Shown here: positions 43,679 to 53,873 of the stretch, piece after piece
Layout: each line of letters starts with the position of its first letter
Numbering within the stretch: position 1 is the first letter of the stretch
NCBI RefSeq assembly: GCF_003014595.1
Contig: NZ_PYGK01000001.1
Span: forward strand, 682,001 to 746,000
Direction: 5' to 3'
DNA length: 64,000 nucleotides
DNA from: Chitinophaga ginsengisoli
Lineage (GTDB): Bacteria > Bacteroidota > Bacteroidia > Chitinophagales > Chitinophagaceae
Notes under the pieces: model-generated
Seen by the model: only the letters and a program-made list of their open reading frames with translations
The model's database searches: none
What the model was told of the DNA's origin: nothing
Made by a program: the position numbers and the translations under genes

Positions 43679-44826
43679 AGAAAATCATTTTCATAAGCCA
43701 CGACCCGCTTACGGATACTATTAAAAAGAATTATTATCTGGAGAGGTTCTGTGAAGATGGTATTGAAATAGAATACTGGTGTGTAAGGCATATCGTTAAA
43801 TATGCGAACCGTGCAGCGCTCAACAATGAAATCAGTGAAGTATACTTCAGAGATGTCACACAGTTGGATCAACTAAAACAACTGTTGGAAGAGCGGGCAA
43901 AAGGTGCCTGGATTTGTGTGGAGCTATGGTTCAACTGGGATACAATACCTGTTTTTCAATTGTTGAAACAGTATAAAGAACAATTGTTTTCCATTGACTG
44001 GTATAGTAACATTCCCGCTATCTCTGTAAAGAGGAAGTTGCTTGACGACCTGAAAACCTTCAATTTCCTGAAGCTTTATTATGCAGGTGTAAGAGTGGTC
44101 AGCAGGAAAGCTTTTGATATCTATGCAAAATGGATTGATATTCGTCCACCCGCTATTTTATTTGCGGTAGGCCAAAAACAGGTGGATAGTGAACGGAAGG
44201 TAATTTCTTTGAATCACCATGATTTTGACATTTTTCAGGAAGGTGGTTTGTCAGATGATGCTGCGGCAGGAGAGCAAAAGTATGCCGTGTTTTTAGATGT
44301 CATGCTGCCGAACCATCCGGATTTTAAGCGACTGAACTCTGACATACTAAGTGCCGGAGTATATTACCGGAAGCTGAATGAGTTCTTCGATAAAGCAGAG
44401 GCAAAACTCGGGATTCCGGTTATTATTGCGGCACATCCTAAATCATCTTATAAGGATGAATTCAACGGCCGGACGGTTATAAAGGGAAAGACAAACGCGT
44501 TGGTGGCCCAAAGCACTGTAGTATTTACCCATCACAGTATCTCCATGTTTTATGCGGTACTGTATAGAAAGCAACTGGCTTTATTGACAATGAATGAGTT
44601 TAAATTTGCCAGGGCTAAATCCTTTGCAATGCAGATCGTTCATTATATGATGGAGTTATATGCACAGAACCTTCATTGCAGTCTGATAAACATTGATGAC
44701 CAGGAAGAGTTGACGCTGCGTGATGTGGATATGGCGAGTTATGAGCGTTTTGAGAAAAAATACATAAAAGGTACGTCTGCTAAGCAGAACTATGATGTAA
44801 TTAAAGATACCCTGCAACTGAATTGA
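43675..44826 (+). CDS. Candidate nonulosonate (sialyltransferase-like) glycosyltransferase
   Basis: 383 residues, no signal peptide. I do not recognise a named family. The N-terminus (KKIIFISHDPLTDTIKKNYY) suggests a GT-B fold. The C-terminal half has IPVIIAAHPKSSYKDEF followed by VVFTHHSISMFYAVLYRKQL. An HP motif followed by a short H-S/T-x-S motif is the hallmark of bacterial sialyltransferases of GT38/GT52/GT80/GT100. Since the cluster makes a CMP-nonulosonate and no other gene looks like its transferase, this is the best candidate. Motif placement is by eye and the fold is unproven. It overlaps wzx upstream (ATGA). Confidence 0.5.
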   Translation: MKKIIFISHDPLTDTIKKNYYLERFCEDGIEIEYWCVRHIVKYANRAALNNEISEVYFRDVTQLDQLKQLLEERAKGAWICVELWFNWDTIPVFQLLKQYKEQLFSIDWYSNIPAISVKRKLLDDLKTFNFLKLYYAGVRVVSRKAFDIYAKWIDIRPPAILFAVGQKQVDSERKVISLNHHDFDIFQEGGLSDDAAAGEQKYAVFLDVMLPNHPDFKRLNSDILSAGVYYRKLNEFFDKAEAKLGIPVIIAAHPKSSYKDEFNGRTVIKGKTNALVAQSTVVFTHHSISMFYAVLYRKQLALLTMNEFKFARAKSFAMQIVHYMMELYAQNLHCSLINIDDQEELTLRDVDMASYERFEKKYIKGTSAKQNYDVIKDTLQLN

Positions 44827-44852
44827 TCTCTTCAGGGAGATCCTTAATTACA

Positions 44853-45914
44853 ATGAAATCAGGTTTTATGAAGAAGATAGGTTTTTTTATTAATACATTA
44901 TCGAAGTCTGGCGGTACTGAGCGTGTAACAAGTGTATTGGCAAATGCGCTCGCGGAGGTTGACTGCGAGGTGGAAGTGCTATGCATGTTTAAGAGTGGGG
45001 AGAGCTTTTACAAACTGGATAGCAGAGTAGTAGTCAGATATCTTACAGAAAAGCCTGATGGAACATTAAAGGATTATTTCAGTGTACTCAGATCGCTGAT
45101 AAAGAATACAAAACACCTTGATTATATCATCGGGGTGGGAATGGACTTGTGTATTTTTACAGTTCCCCTGAAACTGTTTAATAAGGTAAAGGTAATAGGA
45201 TGGGAGCATTTTAATCTGACCGTAAAGGGACCCGTTGTAAGTTTAGCGAGACATCTGGGCATACGGTTTGCTGACAGGATCGTTACCTTAACCCAGAAAG
45301 ACTTCAGCGACTATAAAAAGAAGACTGATAAGGTAGTATGCATATATAATCCGACAACAATTGATATGCCACCGGTTACTACTTATGATAATAAGACGCT
45401 GTTGTGCGTAGGCCGTCTGACATATCAGAAAGGGTTTGATATGATGCTTGACATCTGGGCGGAAGTATATAAAAAGTATCATGACTGGAAACTGATCATA
45501 GTTGGTAATGGTGAGGATGAAGAAGCACTGAAAGATCAGACAGAGAGATTGGGCATTGGAGTGAGTGTCGAATTTGTGAAAGCAACGAAGGAAATAACGA
45601 AGTATTATGCCACTGCATCTGTGTATGCAATGACTTCGAGATATGAGGGATTGCCCCTGGTACTTATAGAGGCACAGTCTGCCGGATTGCCGTTGATTGC
45701 CTTTAACTGTGAGACCGGGCCCAAAGAAGTGGTAGAGGATGGATATAATGGATTTTTGATTCCTGCTTTTGATAAGGCCGCCTTTAGCGAAAAATTGCAG
45801 CAGTTGATGGCAGATGAATCTTTGAGAGAAAAAATGGGCAAGCAATCAATAATTAATTCCGGCAAATTTTCAAGAAACAGCATTGTTAAAAAATGGACTG
45901 AAATTCTTGTATAA
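44853..45914 (+). CDS. GT4-family glycosyltransferase
   Basis: ~353-residue GT-B glycosyltransferase. N-terminal KKIGFFINTLSKSGGTERVT (acceptor side, G-G-T-E-R), then TLLCVGRLTYQKGFDMMLDI (GT1/GT4 C-domain start) and the donor-site TSRYEGLPLVLIEAQSAGLP (E-x7-E motif). Start is ATG 44853 or ATG 44868 (five residues later, cleaner). It resembles galactose or N-acetylgalactosamine transferases of capsule loci, but the sugar cannot be stated. The stop shares a base with the wzy start. Confidence 0.85.
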   Translation: MKSGFMKKIGFFINTLSKSGGTERVTSVLANALAEVDCEVEVLCMFKSGESFYKLDSRVVVRYLTEKPDGTLKDYFSVLRSLIKNTKHLDYIIGVGMDLCIFTVPLKLFNKVKVIGWEHFNLTVKGPVVSLARHLGIRFADRIVTLTQKDFSDYKKKTDKVVCIYNPTTIDMPPVTTYDNKTLLCVGRLTYQKGFDMMLDIWAEVYKKYHDWKLIIVGNGEDEEALKDQTERLGIGVSVEFVKATKEITKYYATASVYAMTSRYEGLPLVLIEAQSAGLPLIAFNCETGPKEVVEDGYNGFLIPAFDKAAFSEKLQQLMADESLREKMGKQSIINSGKFSRNSIVKKWTEILV

Positions 45915-46987
45915 TGATTTATTACTTAATCACGATAGCTCTTTCTGCGTTTAGTTTTGTTGAAAGCTTGCATGTAGACCTGCGAAAGATGCAGAATGCA
46001 TTTTATATCTTCATTCTGATCTTTCTTGCCGTTTTTGCGGGAACGAGAATGATGGGCTTTGACTATGAAACGTATAAAGATATATTCTCTTACGCTTCCT
46101 CCGGCGACCTGTTTGGAGTACAAATAGAGATAGGATGGGCACTGATCTGCTATTTGTTTGGTGGATTCGGTTTCAATGCTTTTCTCTTGTTTGTGGCATG
46201 TTGCTCTATTGTACTGTATGGGATTTTTTTCAGAAAGTACTCGCCTTACATATTTTTGTCGCTACTGATCTATTACTCCTCCTATTTTATTGTAAAAGAA
46301 ATGGGGCAGATGAGGCAAGGGCTTGCAATAGGAATAGTGACATTTGCATTTACCGCTGCTATGGAGAAGAAGAAGGGGCAGTTTGCGCTTCTCTTTTTGA
46401 TGGCCTTCTGCATTCACTACTCCGCAATTGTTACACTCCCCGTATACTATCTCTGCAATCACCAATGGAAAACAACCACTATCGTTGCATTTATTGCTTT
46501 CGGGTTGTGTTTTACTTTTATAGATCTTGGGGTGATTCTGGCGAAAGTTATTTCCATACTCCCCATAAGTGGCGCACAGGATAAAGTGGCCAATATTCTT
46601 GTATCAGATGCATCTGCCAAGAAGTTAGGAATTAACTCATCTATTATACTCAGAATAATTATAATGGGAATGGCTTTAGCATACAGAAAGCCATTAAGCG
46701 AAAGATTTGCCTTTTATGAGCCTTTTCTGATGCTCTATTTCTACGGCCTGATGCTGTATCTGGTATTCAATTCTGTGTCGGAATTTGCGCAGAGAACATC
46801 TGCTTATTTCCGAATACTGGAAGCCATTATTCTACCTTGTATACTTGCACTGATGAGGAGGCGGGCGGAGCGGCTTGTAGTGGTTGGGCTGCTTGTACTC
46901 AATGCGGCAGTATCTATCAATAGGTTGTTTGGCCCTGCGCAGGCATATGAAGCGTATAATCCATATAAAACATATTTACTGGACTGA
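45914..46987 (+). CDS. wzy: EpsG/Wzy-type polysaccharide polymerase
   Basis: 357-residue membrane protein with ~10 predicted helices and few conserved motifs, as expected for Wzy. N-terminal FAGTRMMGFDYETYKDIFSY and VKEMGQMRQGLAIGIVTFAF match the EpsG family (R-Q near a membrane edge). It should join repeat units on the periplasmic side, with chain length controlled by the Wzz protein at 33 kb. It sits between glycosyltransferases as usual for the polymerase gene. Confidence 0.83.
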   Translation: MIYYLITIALSAFSFVESLHVDLRKMQNAFYIFILIFLAVFAGTRMMGFDYETYKDIFSYASSGDLFGVQIEIGWALICYLFGGFGFNAFLLFVACCSIVLYGIFFRKYSPYIFLSLLIYYSSYFIVKEMGQMRQGLAIGIVTFAFTAAMEKKKGQFALLFLMAFCIHYSAIVTLPVYYLCNHQWKTTTIVAFIAFGLCFTFIDLGVILAKVISILPISGAQDKVANILVSDASAKKLGINSSIILRIIIMGMALAYRKPLSERFAFYEPFLMLYFYGLMLYLVFNSVSEFAQRTSAYFRILEAIILPCILALMRRRAERLVVVGLLVLNAAVSINRLFGPAQAYEAYNPYKTYLLD

Positions 46988-46989
46988 TT

Positions 46990-48021
46990 ATGGGAGTTAG
47001 AGTCTGTTTTGAGCCACACCTGGAAAGTATAAATAGTGCCTTTACCAGATACTTTTCAAACCACAAGGAAGAGATTGATTTTGTTCTTTTGGATAAACCA
47101 ATGAGGAAGAAGGGCGGGCCTTTTTTTGTATTACACGCTATCTGGTTTCGTATCAGGTCGGTCGTTGATTTTGTCAGGCGTTATGATATCGTTCATGTCA
47201 ATTCAGCGAAGTTTGGAATAGCGGCATATGTTGCAAGTTTTTTCGGCTGTAAATATATCTATACCATCCACTTTGCATCTACTGAAGAGAAAAAAGGCAG
47301 CCTGACAAGCTGGATCTATTACATATTGGAAGTTGGTTTGCTGCGGCTTGTGGCGGGGAGAGCGGTCTGTGTTACTACTGTTTCAGAATATTGCCGGCAG
47401 GAGATATTCCGGCGTTTCAATGTTAACCCGGTGGTAGTGCATAATGGTTATGACGAAACACAATTTGATAATGTAAATAGAGGCCTGACCAACGTGAAGG
47501 AAGAACTGATGTTAAGCAACGAAGTTGTCTACATCAGTGTTGGGCGGATGATCGACTATAAGAAGCCTTTAAATGTGATCCGTTTCTTTGCGGAGATAAA
47601 AAAGAGAAATGGAAACAGTAAACTAATTTTTATTGGTGATGGCGATTTATATGAAGCTGTACAAAACGAAATTGCGGCATTAAAACTGACCGACAGTGTT
47701 ATCCTGATAAAGCAGGTGAACTTTAAAGAGATTCCCGCATATTACAGTGCGGCTGATTATTTTATCAGCGCCTGTGAATCGGAAGCTTTTGGGCTGGTGT
47801 GCCTTGAAGCCCTGGCCTGTGATGCTGTGCCTCTTGTGCCCTGGAAAGGAGCATTCCCTGAGATATTTTTGGACAGGATATTTTCTTATGATATTGAGAG
47901 GATTTCAGATATACCAGACAGACAACAACTTTTGTCACACAGAGAAAGCATATTGAATAGATTCAGATGGAATGATAAAATAACCCTATACAACCGGCTG
48001 TATGTAGAGAAAGCTAAATAA
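46990..48021 (+). CDS. GT4-family glycosyltransferase
   Basis: 343-residue GT-B enzyme: VRVCFEPHLESINSAFTRYF at the start, IVHVNSAKFGIAAYVASFFG, TTVSEYCRQEIFRRFNVNPV, VVYISVGRMIDYKKPLNVIR, and the donor motif ACESEAFGLVCLEALACDAV (E-x7-E). C-terminal part resembles WcaC/CapM-type transferases. Starts two bases after the wzy stop. Confidence 0.85.
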   Translation: MGVRVCFEPHLESINSAFTRYFSNHKEEIDFVLLDKPMRKKGGPFFVLHAIWFRIRSVVDFVRRYDIVHVNSAKFGIAAYVASFFGCKYIYTIHFASTEEKKGSLTSWIYYILEVGLLRLVAGRAVCVTTVSEYCRQEIFRRFNVNPVVVHNGYDETQFDNVNRGLTNVKEELMLSNEVVYISVGRMIDYKKPLNVIRFFAEIKKRNGNSKLIFIGDGDLYEAVQNEIAALKLTDSVILIKQVNFKEIPAYYSAADYFISACESEAFGLVCLEALACDAVPLVPWKGAFPEIFLDRIFSYDIERISDIPDRQQLLSHRESILNRFRWNDKITLYNRLYVEKAK

Positions 48022-48037
48022 ATATTAATATTGCCAG

Positions 48038-49183
48038 ATGAATAATACCAGACCTAAAGCCTTTATAGTAACTAATATAGACGTTTTTTTTCTTACGAAT
48101 CGTAAGGAACAGGCGCAAATTATGCAGGAAAGAGGCTTTGAGATTCATGTACTAGCTGCTGATACAGGGCGTTCGGAAGAGATCCGGCAATTGGGTTTCG
48201 TTTTCCATGCGCTCCCCATGGGGCGATTTGGACTGGGACCGCTGCAGGTGTTAAAGAATATATGGCAAATCAGTAATATTTATAAACAGGAAGCTCCTGC
48301 AGTGATCCACCAGCTAGGCCTGAAGATTATCATGTTGGGTACATTGGCCGGCCTCAGGACCAAAGCTGTTATTTTCAATACTTATACAGGTTTAGGGTAT
48401 TTATTTACGGTAGATAACTATAAGACAAAGATCCTAAGGAGGTTGTTGCTACTGTTGTCAAAGTGGATCTATAAGAACAAGAGAGTTATTGCAATATTTC
48501 AGAATACAACAGACTACAAATTATTTGAGCACTACGGGATTGTAGACCAAACAAATGGGCATGTAATTAAAGGTTGTGGCGTTAAGTTAACCGATTTCGA
48601 TTTTACACCATTACCGGCAGGAGATGTACTGAGAATCCTGCTGCCAGGTAAGATGCTTTCCTCTAAAGGAGTATATGAGTTTGTGGAGATTGCAAAAAAT
48701 GTTAAAGCAGACAAAACCATCAAACAGCAAGTAGAATTTCAACTTTGTGGTGGTATTGATGAAGGTCACCCTTTTGCTATAAAGAAGGAAGAAATAGAAA
48801 AATGGCAGGAGAACGGTTGGGTGAAATGGCTGGGTAATCAGCGGAAGATGTCCGATGTATATAAGCAGGCGGATATTGTAATTCTGCCATCCTGGAGAGA
48901 AGGGTTACCCAAATCACTATTGGAAGCAGGAGCTGTGGGCAGGCCGATTATTACGTACAATGTAGCGGGATGCAGTGAAGTGGTGGTGGATGGCGTGACA
49001 GGATATGTAGTGCCGTTTGGTGATGTGAGTAAGATGACCGAATACACAAAGCAACTGATCAACGATAAGACGCTCAGGGATAAAATGGGGGCCAATAGCT
49101 GTAATTACATTAAAGAGCACTTTGAACTGTATAAAATAATTGACGAGAATATGAAGCTTTACAGTAGCAATAAGCTGATATAA
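48038..49183 (+). CDS. GT4-family glycosyltransferase
   Basis: 381-residue GT-B enzyme. N-domain FIVTNIDVFFLTNRKEQAQI and LGLKIIMLGTLAGLRTKAVI resemble the PglA/CapM-like group that adds N-acetylgalactosamine or galactose. Donor site: LPSWREGLPKSLLEAGAVGR (E-x7-E) and GCSEVVVDGVTGYVVPFGDV. Same strand and close spacing with both neighbours. Confidence 0.86.
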   Translation: MNNTRPKAFIVTNIDVFFLTNRKEQAQIMQERGFEIHVLAADTGRSEEIRQLGFVFHALPMGRFGLGPLQVLKNIWQISNIYKQEAPAVIHQLGLKIIMLGTLAGLRTKAVIFNTYTGLGYLFTVDNYKTKILRRLLLLLSKWIYKNKRVIAIFQNTTDYKLFEHYGIVDQTNGHVIKGCGVKLTDFDFTPLPAGDVLRILLPGKMLSSKGVYEFVEIAKNVKADKTIKQQVEFQLCGGIDEGHPFAIKKEEIEKWQENGWVKWLGNQRKMSDVYKQADIVILPSWREGLPKSLLEAGAVGRPIITYNVAGCSEVVVDGVTGYVVPFGDVSKMTEYTKQLINDKTLRDKMGANSCNYIKEHFELYKIIDENMKLYSSNKLI

Positions 49184-49207
49184 TCATCTGTTATAAACAT
49201 AAAGGAA

Positions 49208-50290
49208 TTGAAATCTAAAAAACGAATTGCAATTATTGGTACTGTAGGCATCCCTGCGAGATATGGTGGATTTGAGACATTGGCGGAACAGCTGGTCACA
49301 AGACTGTCTCATGAATTCAGTTTTACAGTTTTTTGCAGCAAAAAGGCGTACCCGAAATCTGAGCGTGAAAAGGATAATGGTAGTGTAAAGAAGGTATATC
49401 TTCCTCTTGCGGCAAATGGATTACAAAGTATCTTATATGATGTAGTTTCAGTTATATGGGCATTGTTCATTTCAGATGTGTTACTGGTATTAGGTGTCTC
49501 GGGAGCATTTATTCTTCCGGTAATAAAGTTAATTAGCCGGAAAAAGATCATACTGCATATTGATGGTCTCGAATGGAAAAGAGCAAAATGGAACGGCCTG
49601 GCAAGGAAATACCTGAAGGCCTCAGAAGCGGTTGGGGTGAAATTTGCTGATGTTATCATTGCAGACAACGAAGAGATCAGAAACCACCTGAGAAATAGTT
49701 ATCAATGTGAGGGCGTATTGATCGAGTACGGAGGAGATCATGTAATAACCGGTGAAATAAGCAGGCCGCTATCCACAGTTGAAGATGGGTATGCTTTTTC
49801 CGTGTGTCGTATAGAACCCGAGAATAATATCGAAATGATCCTGCAGGCATTTTCAACAATGCCCTCCAGGCAACTGGTATTAGTAGGCAATTGGTTTAAC
49901 AGCCAATATTCCAAGTCGCTGTATGAAAAGTATACACAGTATCCCAATCTGCGCCTTACCCCCCCTATTTATGATATTAAGGCATTGAATGAATTGAGGC
50001 AGAATTGTTATATGTACATACACGGACATTCTGCTGGAGGTACAAATCCCTCACTTGTTGAAGCCATGTGTCTTGAACTACCGGTATTGGCTTATTCTGT
50101 TAATTATAATATATATTCTACCCAGAACAAAGCCTTGTATTTTTCTTCAGCAAGCGAATTAGTATCTGTTTATCAATCAGTTAGTGAAGGTAGGAGAGCG
50201 GAAATAGCCCTTGACATGAAAAGAGTTGCAGATGAACGCTATAAATGGAGCATAATTATTGCTAAGTATAGAGATGAATTCTGCATCTAA
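49208..50290 (+). CDS. DUF1972-type glycosyltransferase, TTG start
   Basis: 360-residue transferase with an N-terminal DUF1972 domain (IAIIGTVGIPARYGGFETLA), the group that includes rhamnosyl- and other deoxysugar transferases of EPS loci. C-domain: GGTNPSLVEAMCLELPVLAY. The start is TTG at 49208: no ATG or GTG lies between it and the beginning of the conserved IIGTVGIP strand. With Gmd and Fcl encoded downstream, a fucose-like deoxysugar is a reasonable donor guess, not a demonstrated one. Confidence 0.84.
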   Translation: MKSKKRIAIIGTVGIPARYGGFETLAEQLVTRLSHEFSFTVFCSKKAYPKSEREKDNGSVKKVYLPLAANGLQSILYDVVSVIWALFISDVLLVLGVSGAFILPVIKLISRKKIILHIDGLEWKRAKWNGLARKYLKASEAVGVKFADVIIADNEEIRNHLRNSYQCEGVLIEYGGDHVITGEISRPLSTVEDGYAFSVCRIEPENNIEMILQAFSTMPSRQLVLVGNWFNSQYSKSLYEKYTQYPNLRLTPPIYDIKALNELRQNCYMYIHGHSAGGTNPSLVEAMCLELPVLAYSVNYNIYSTQNKALYFSSASELVSVYQSVSEGRRAEIALDMKRVADERYKWSIIIAKYRDEFCI

Positions 50291-50300
50291 ATCAATTGTC

Positions 50301-51629
50301 ATGAAGAAGATCTTTTCGCTGATAATCATAGTATTAAGTTGGTATCAGCTCACCGCACAAAAGAAAGAATTTTATCTGAAAGACTATGGGGCAAAGGGGG
50401 ATGGTGTGACGGACGATAAAGCGGCTATCCAAAGTTGTATCAAGGATGCCTATGCAAATAACGGGGTTGCCGTACTAACGCCAGGGAAATACAGGATCAA
50501 CAAAGCCATCTATTTTTATTTAAAAGACAATAATCCCTTGTCGGTAAAAGGACAACCAGATGCAAAGGGGAATTATCCTGTGATTGTTACGGATAAGCTC
50601 GAAAGCATTTTTGTTTTTGAGTCCGACCCGAATAAACCTGCCGGTAATGTACAATTGAGTCAGTTGGAGCTGGTGGGAAATAACGTTCCCTATTCATCCA
50701 GCCATCCTTACTTCGGGAAGCATGATATGTACGCCAGCGGCGTGGCCTGCTTTAACTTAAAGTCTGTGTCTGTCAGCAATCTGACAGTAAGAAATATATA
50801 CGGAGAAGGGATTAATGTGCGTAACTGGAATTATCAGAAGAATCCGATTGCAAACAGATTTACCAATGTTAATATAACCGACAATAAAATTCTTAATTGT
50901 TGGGGCGCAAATCCGCCTACACCCAATGGCGGACCTTCTGATGAATATGGCGATGGTGTTTATGTGAACAACGCGACCAATATTTCCATACTCCGTAACC
51001 AGATCGTCAATGACCTGGCAGTCACCAAACAGTTTGGCCGTGCCGGAATTGTGATCGAATATAACTGTGACGATGCTACTATCGAAAAGAATACCGTGAG
51101 CGGTTATGACAGGGATATTCACCTGGAAGGTGATTTCGGTGGACATATGATCAGGAATAATAAATTGATAGGGTCTGATTTTTCTATATGCGTATATGGA
51201 AATCTGCATACAGGTCCGCAGAAGCCGATATCTATTGTCAATAACTACCTCAGTAATGAAGGTATTCCCGACAACCCTCAATTGATAAGAGTAAGAAGTA
51301 AGGATGAAAGATCCCTGATCTCCTTCTATTCAGAAAACGATACCAGGCAGAATTCCGTTATTTCCGGCAATACATTTAATATGACGCCTAATTCGGGCAT
51401 AATTGGTAATTCTTTTCTGAAGGTGTATGAAGATAATCTGCAGGTAAGCGACAATCAGTTCAACAACCTGACAAAAAGTAAAGTGGGGGTTTACTATGAT
51501 AAGAAGCCTCAGAAGATGACCAATGAAGTCTACAAGAACGTTAATCTCAACTTTAATAAGAACATAAAAGCGGATTTTATAAAATCTAATAATAAGCTCA
51601 CAAACAGTAATACAAATCTGGCTTTGTAA
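50301..51629 (+). CDS. Exported right-handed beta-helix (pectate-lyase-like) protein
   Basis: 442-residue exported protein. The start ATG 50301 gives signal MKKIFSLIIIVLSWYQLTAQ; upstream starts only add a tail overlapping the previous gene. The domain begins KDYGAKGDGVTDDKAAIQ (pectate lyase superfamily / phage-tailspike-like start) and continues as parallel beta-helix coils rich in N-N ladders (ISILRNQIVNDLA, ATIEKNTVSGYD). Inside a capsule operon such proteins can act as lyases, epimerases or hydrolases on the exported polymer. No catalytic residues can be assigned by eye. Confidence 0.78.
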   Translation: MKKIFSLIIIVLSWYQLTAQKKEFYLKDYGAKGDGVTDDKAAIQSCIKDAYANNGVAVLTPGKYRINKAIYFYLKDNNPLSVKGQPDAKGNYPVIVTDKLESIFVFESDPNKPAGNVQLSQLELVGNNVPYSSSHPYFGKHDMYASGVACFNLKSVSVSNLTVRNIYGEGINVRNWNYQKNPIANRFTNVNITDNKILNCWGANPPTPNGGPSDEYGDGVYVNNATNISILRNQIVNDLAVTKQFGRAGIVIEYNCDDATIEKNTVSGYDRDIHLEGDFGGHMIRNNKLIGSDFSICVYGNLHTGPQKPISIVNNYLSNEGIPDNPQLIRVRSKDERSLISFYSENDTRQNSVISGNTFNMTPNSGIIGNSFLKVYEDNLQVSDNQFNNLTKSKVGVYYDKKPQKMTNEVYKNVNLNFNKNIKADFIKSNNKLTNSNTNLAL

Positions 51630-51663
51630 ATAGCTATATTTGTTTGATAACTGAACTCCAAAT

Positions 51664-52776
51664 ATGAAGACTGCTTTAATTACCGGCATTACTGGCCAGG
51701 ATGGAGCTTATTTAAGTGAACTATTACTTGCTCAGGGCTATAACGTACACGGTATAAAACGCCGTAGCTCCCTGTTCAACACAGACCGTATCGATCACCT
51801 CTACCAGAATCCCCAGGATGAGGATGTGCGTTTCAGACTGCATTATGGAGATCTTACCGACTCCACGAACCTGATTCGCATTATCCAGCAGGTGCAGCCG
51901 GATGAGATATACAACCTTGGCGCTATGAGTCATGTGCAGGTGAGCTTTGAAACACCTGAATACACCGCCAATGCTGATGGTATAGGCACACTGAGGATAC
52001 TTGAAGCAGTACGTTTATTAGGCTTAACACAGAAAACCAAAATATACCAGGCATCTACTTCTGAGCTGTACGGTTTAGTACAGGAAGTGCCACAGTCAGA
52101 AAGAACCCCTTTCTACCCGCGCTCCCCTTATGCGGTAGCTAAAATGTATGCGTACTGGATCACGGTCAACTACCGGGAGGCCTATAATATGTATGCATGC
52201 AATGGCATCCTGTTCAATCACGAAAGCCCGCTGCGTGGGGAGACTTTTGTAACCAGGAAGATCACCCGTGGGGTAGCACAGATTGCGCTGGGAATGCAGG
52301 ACAAGTTATATATGGGTAACCTGAACGCACGGCGTGACTGGGGACATGCGAAGGATTATGTAGAGGCTATGTGGCGTATCCTGCAGCAGGACCAACCCGA
52401 AGATTATGTGATCGCCACTGGTATCACTACTCCTGTGAGGGATTTCATCAGGATGGCTTTTGAAGAAGCAGGCATAGAAGTGGAATTCACAGGGGAAGGT
52501 GTTCATGAAAAAGGCATTGTCAGAAGTGTGGAAGGACACCTGACTGCTGTACAGCCAGGACAGGAAGTTGTCGCTATCGATCCAAGATATTTCAGGCCCA
52601 CGGAAGTGGACCTTTTAATTGGTGACCCTACCAAAGCACAGACGAAGCTGGGATGGCAGCCTAAATATGATCTGCCGGCCCTGGTGAAAGAGATGGTGCA
52701 TGCAGATCTGGAATTGTTCCGCAGGGAAAAACTACTGAAAGAAGCAGGATTTAAGATATTCAGTCAATACGAATAG
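51664..52776 (+). CDS. gmd: GDP-mannose 4,6-dehydratase
   Basis: 370-residue Gmd: GDP-mannose to GDP-4-keto-6-deoxymannose. N-terminal [51 protein letters not shown], the catalytic [15 protein letters not shown] (Y-x3-K), and [20 protein letters not shown]. Length and motifs are standard. Coupled with fcl four bases downstream. GDP-mannose itself must come from genes outside this window. Confidence 0.96.
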   Translation: MKTALITGITGQDGAYLSELLLAQGYNVHGIKRRSSLFNTDRIDHLYQNPQDEDVRFRLHYGDLTDSTNLIRIIQQVQPDEIYNLGAMSHVQVSFETPEYTANADGIGTLRILEAVRLLGLTQKTKIYQASTSELYGLVQEVPQSERTPFYPRSPYAVAKMYAYWITVNYREAYNMYACNGILFNHESPLRGETFVTRKITRGVAQIALGMQDKLYMGNLNARRDWGHAKDYVEAMWRILQQDQPEDYVIATGITTPVRDFIRMAFEEAGIEVEFTGEGVHEKGIVRSVEGHLTAVQPGQEVVAIDPRYFRPTEVDLLIGDPTKAQTKLGWQPKYDLPALVKEMVHADLELFRREKLLKEAGFKIFSQYE

Positions 52777-52779
52777 ACT

Positions 52780-53709
52780 ATGAAACAAACGGATAAGATC
52801 TATGTAGCCGGGCACAGGGGAATGGTAGGCTCCGCCATTGTGAGGCGCTTACAGAAGGATGGCTTTAATAATATTGTGACCAGGACTTCCGCACAACTGG
52901 ACTTGCGTAACCAGGAAGCGACTGCGGCATTTTTTGCCGAAGAGCGTCCGGACTATGTTTTCCTGGCGGCTGCCAAAGTAGGGGGCATCGTTGCAAATAA
53001 CACTTTCAGGGCCGAGTTCATTTATGAGAACATCATGATCCAGAATAACGTGATCCATCATGCTTATCTGAATAATGTGAAGAAGCTGATGTTCCTGGGG
53101 TCTTCCTGTATATATCCTAAACTGGCGCCCCAGCCACTGAAGGAAGAGTACCTGCTGACAGGTTTACTGGAGCCTACGAATGAACCATATGCCATTGCAA
53201 AGATCGCAGGTATTAAAATGTGTGATGCATACCGGGCGCAATATGACTGTAACTTCGTATCGGTAATGCCAACGAACCTGTATGGCCCCAACGATAATTA
53301 TGATCTGAAAAACTCACATGTGCTCCCGGCATTGCTGCGGAAATTCCATGAGGCGAAGAAGAACAATGCTGCAGAAGTGGTAGTATGGGGAACAGGTACG
53401 CCTTTACGTGAGTTTCTGCATGCCGATGATATGGCAGATGCATGTTTCTATCTCATGCAACACTATAATGAAGAAGGTCTGGTTAATATAGGCGTAGGAG
53501 AAGATATCAGTATCAAAGACCTGGCATTGCTGGTGAAGAAGATAACAGGTTATGAAGGAGAACTGGTATTCGATACTTCTAAACCAGATGGCACACCCAG
53601 AAAACTGATGGATGTAAGTAAACTGCATGGTTTTGGATGGAAGGCCACTATTGGGTTAGAGGAAGGGATTGCCAGCGTGTATGCAGATATTAAAGACACC
53701 GTATTTTAA
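52780..53709 (+). CDS. fcl: GDP-L-fucose synthase
   Basis: 309-residue epimerase/reductase converting the Gmd product to GDP-L-fucose. [17 protein letters not shown] (NADP site), [52 protein letters not shown] (Y-x3-K) and [17 protein letters not shown] are all family hallmarks. It is the last gene before a 164-base gap with a new promoter, so the capsule operon probably ends here. No strong terminator was seen. Confidence 0.96.
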   Translation: MKQTDKIYVAGHRGMVGSAIVRRLQKDGFNNIVTRTSAQLDLRNQEATAAFFAEERPDYVFLAAAKVGGIVANNTFRAEFIYENIMIQNNVIHHAYLNNVKKLMFLGSSCIYPKLAPQPLKEEYLLTGLLEPTNEPYAIAKIAGIKMCDAYRAQYDCNFVSVMPTNLYGPNDNYDLKNSHVLPALLRKFHEAKKNNAAEVVVWGTGTPLREFLHADDMADACFYLMQHYNEEGLVNIGVGEDISIKDLALLVKKITGYEGELVFDTSKPDGTPRKLMDVSKLHGFGWKATIGLEEGIASVYADIKDTVF

Positions 53710-53840
53710 TGTGAATGCTCCCGGGTACCTATGATTGATTTCATCTTTGACTTTTGGAAAACATGAACTTTAACGATAAAGTATAAAAGAGAGGAATTAA
53801 TCAATAGAATATAGTACTATGGCCAAATCTGCTAAACGCT

Positions 53841-53848
53841 TATATTTG
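53841..53848 (+). promoter_or_regulatory. -7 box for the Wzi-like gene
   Basis: TATATTTG matches TAnnTTTG, 25 bases before the ATG at 53874. No -33 TTG at correct spacing. Confidence 0.5.
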
Positions 53849-53873
53849 CAGCGGCAAGCAAATTCTTTCCTTT

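Noticed and set aside
46135..46584. 149-codon + strand ORF inside wzy
   Set aside because: Out of frame with wzy, rich in Cys, Arg and Tyr as expected of a shifted membrane-protein frame; no signature of a real protein.
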